Assembly (NCBI RefSeq): GCF_001514495.1
Contig: NZ_BCNM01000013.1
Coordinates: 124,001-188,000 of the forward strand
Source: Paenibacillus pabuli NBRC 13638
Lineage (GTDB): Bacteria > Bacillota > Bacilli > Paenibacillales > Paenibacillaceae
DNA: 64,000 nt
Reading direction: 5' to 3'
Shown here piece by piece: positions 63,890 through 64,000 of the stretch; position 1 is the stretch's first letter; each line of letters opens with the position of its first letter. The notes beneath the pieces were generated by a model, which worked only from the letters and a program-made list of their open reading frames with translations, ran no database searches and was not told the origin of the DNA. The translations under genes and the position numbers were made by a program.

Positions 63890-64000
63890 TCAGTCGGTTC
63901 TTCGTTTGATGTAATACGCAAAAAAGTGCTGCACAATAACTTTCAGAACAGCAAAGACCGGCACCGCCAGGATCAGACCCACAATGCCCGCCAGTTCACC
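63890..64000 (-). CDS. C-terminal end of an AI-2E family transporter (YrrI-like), 5' part outside window
   Basis: The last 36 residues of a membrane protein are visible (GELAGIVGLILAVPVFAVLK, ending YYIKRRTD). This matches the C-terminal end of AI-2E family transporters, and B. subtilis yrrI lies at the same place before alaS. Confidence 0.75.
   Translation of the reverse strand, partial: GELAGIVGLILAVPVFAVLKVIVQHFFAYYIKRRTD

Overview
The window reads as a chromosomal segment of a low-to-mid GC, Gram-positive, endospore-former-like Firmicute, most probably a Paenibacillus. This rests on strong AGGAGG-type ribosome binding sites, B. subtilis-like gene neighbourhoods (alaS-yrzL-yrrK-yrzB-yrrL-yrrN-yrrO; glcT-ptsG-ptsH-ptsI; yuaF-yuaG), lplABC/ytdP-type sugar import loci, and T-box, glycine-riboswitch and GlcT-antitermination leaders. 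Genus is inferred from content only. No phage, insertion sequence, CRISPR array, rRNA or tRNA gene was seen.

Layout. 1-1950: 3'-truncated type I pullulanase. 2123-10901: oligosaccharide uptake locus (membrane AraC-type regulator, two permeases, two paralogous lipoprotein binding proteins around a GH105 unsaturated rhamnogalacturonyl hydrolase). 11072-13490: a leader RNA with a 7-codon ORF and two successive terminators, then a MutS2-like ATPase without the Smr nuclease domain; a small CWC cysteine-rich protein follows. 13886-19036: mannitol PTS operon mtlA-mtlR-mtlF-mtlD. 19538-24777: glycine cleavage system, with gcvH divergent from a riboswitch-controlled gcvT-gcvPA-gcvPB operon. 25130-30386: glcT, then ptsG-ptsH-ptsI behind a RAT/terminator. 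30553-32790: flotillin/NfeD operon with an ECF sigma-W-type promoter. 32965-39278: alcohol dehydrogenase, Leloir genes galK-galE-galT and a divergent AraC regulator. 39476-44755: aldo/keto reductase, sirtuin, HAD phosphatase, alpha/beta hydrolase, KDPG aldolase and KDG kinase. 44978-51288: acyltransferase, KGG-repeat stress protein, ilvD, polysaccharide deacetylase, AI-2E family transporter. 51267-64000: penicillin-binding protein, chemoreceptor, the U32 tRNA-hydroxylation pair, mltG, two DUF1292 proteins, ruvX, ireB, T-box-controlled alaS and the end of a second AI-2E family protein.

Functionally the segment is dominated by carbohydrate acquisition (pullulan/starch, pectin-derived oligosaccharides, mannitol, glucose, galactose, KDG) with several cre-like CcpA sites. 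The most notable element is the MutS2-like gene. Its leader (promoter, Shine-Dalgarno, MSVSVLN ORF, a 12-bp stem starting inside that ORF, two intrinsic terminators) has the layout of ribosome-mediated attenuators upstream of antibiotic-resistance and ribosome-protection genes, which suggests that the gene is induced by translational stress.
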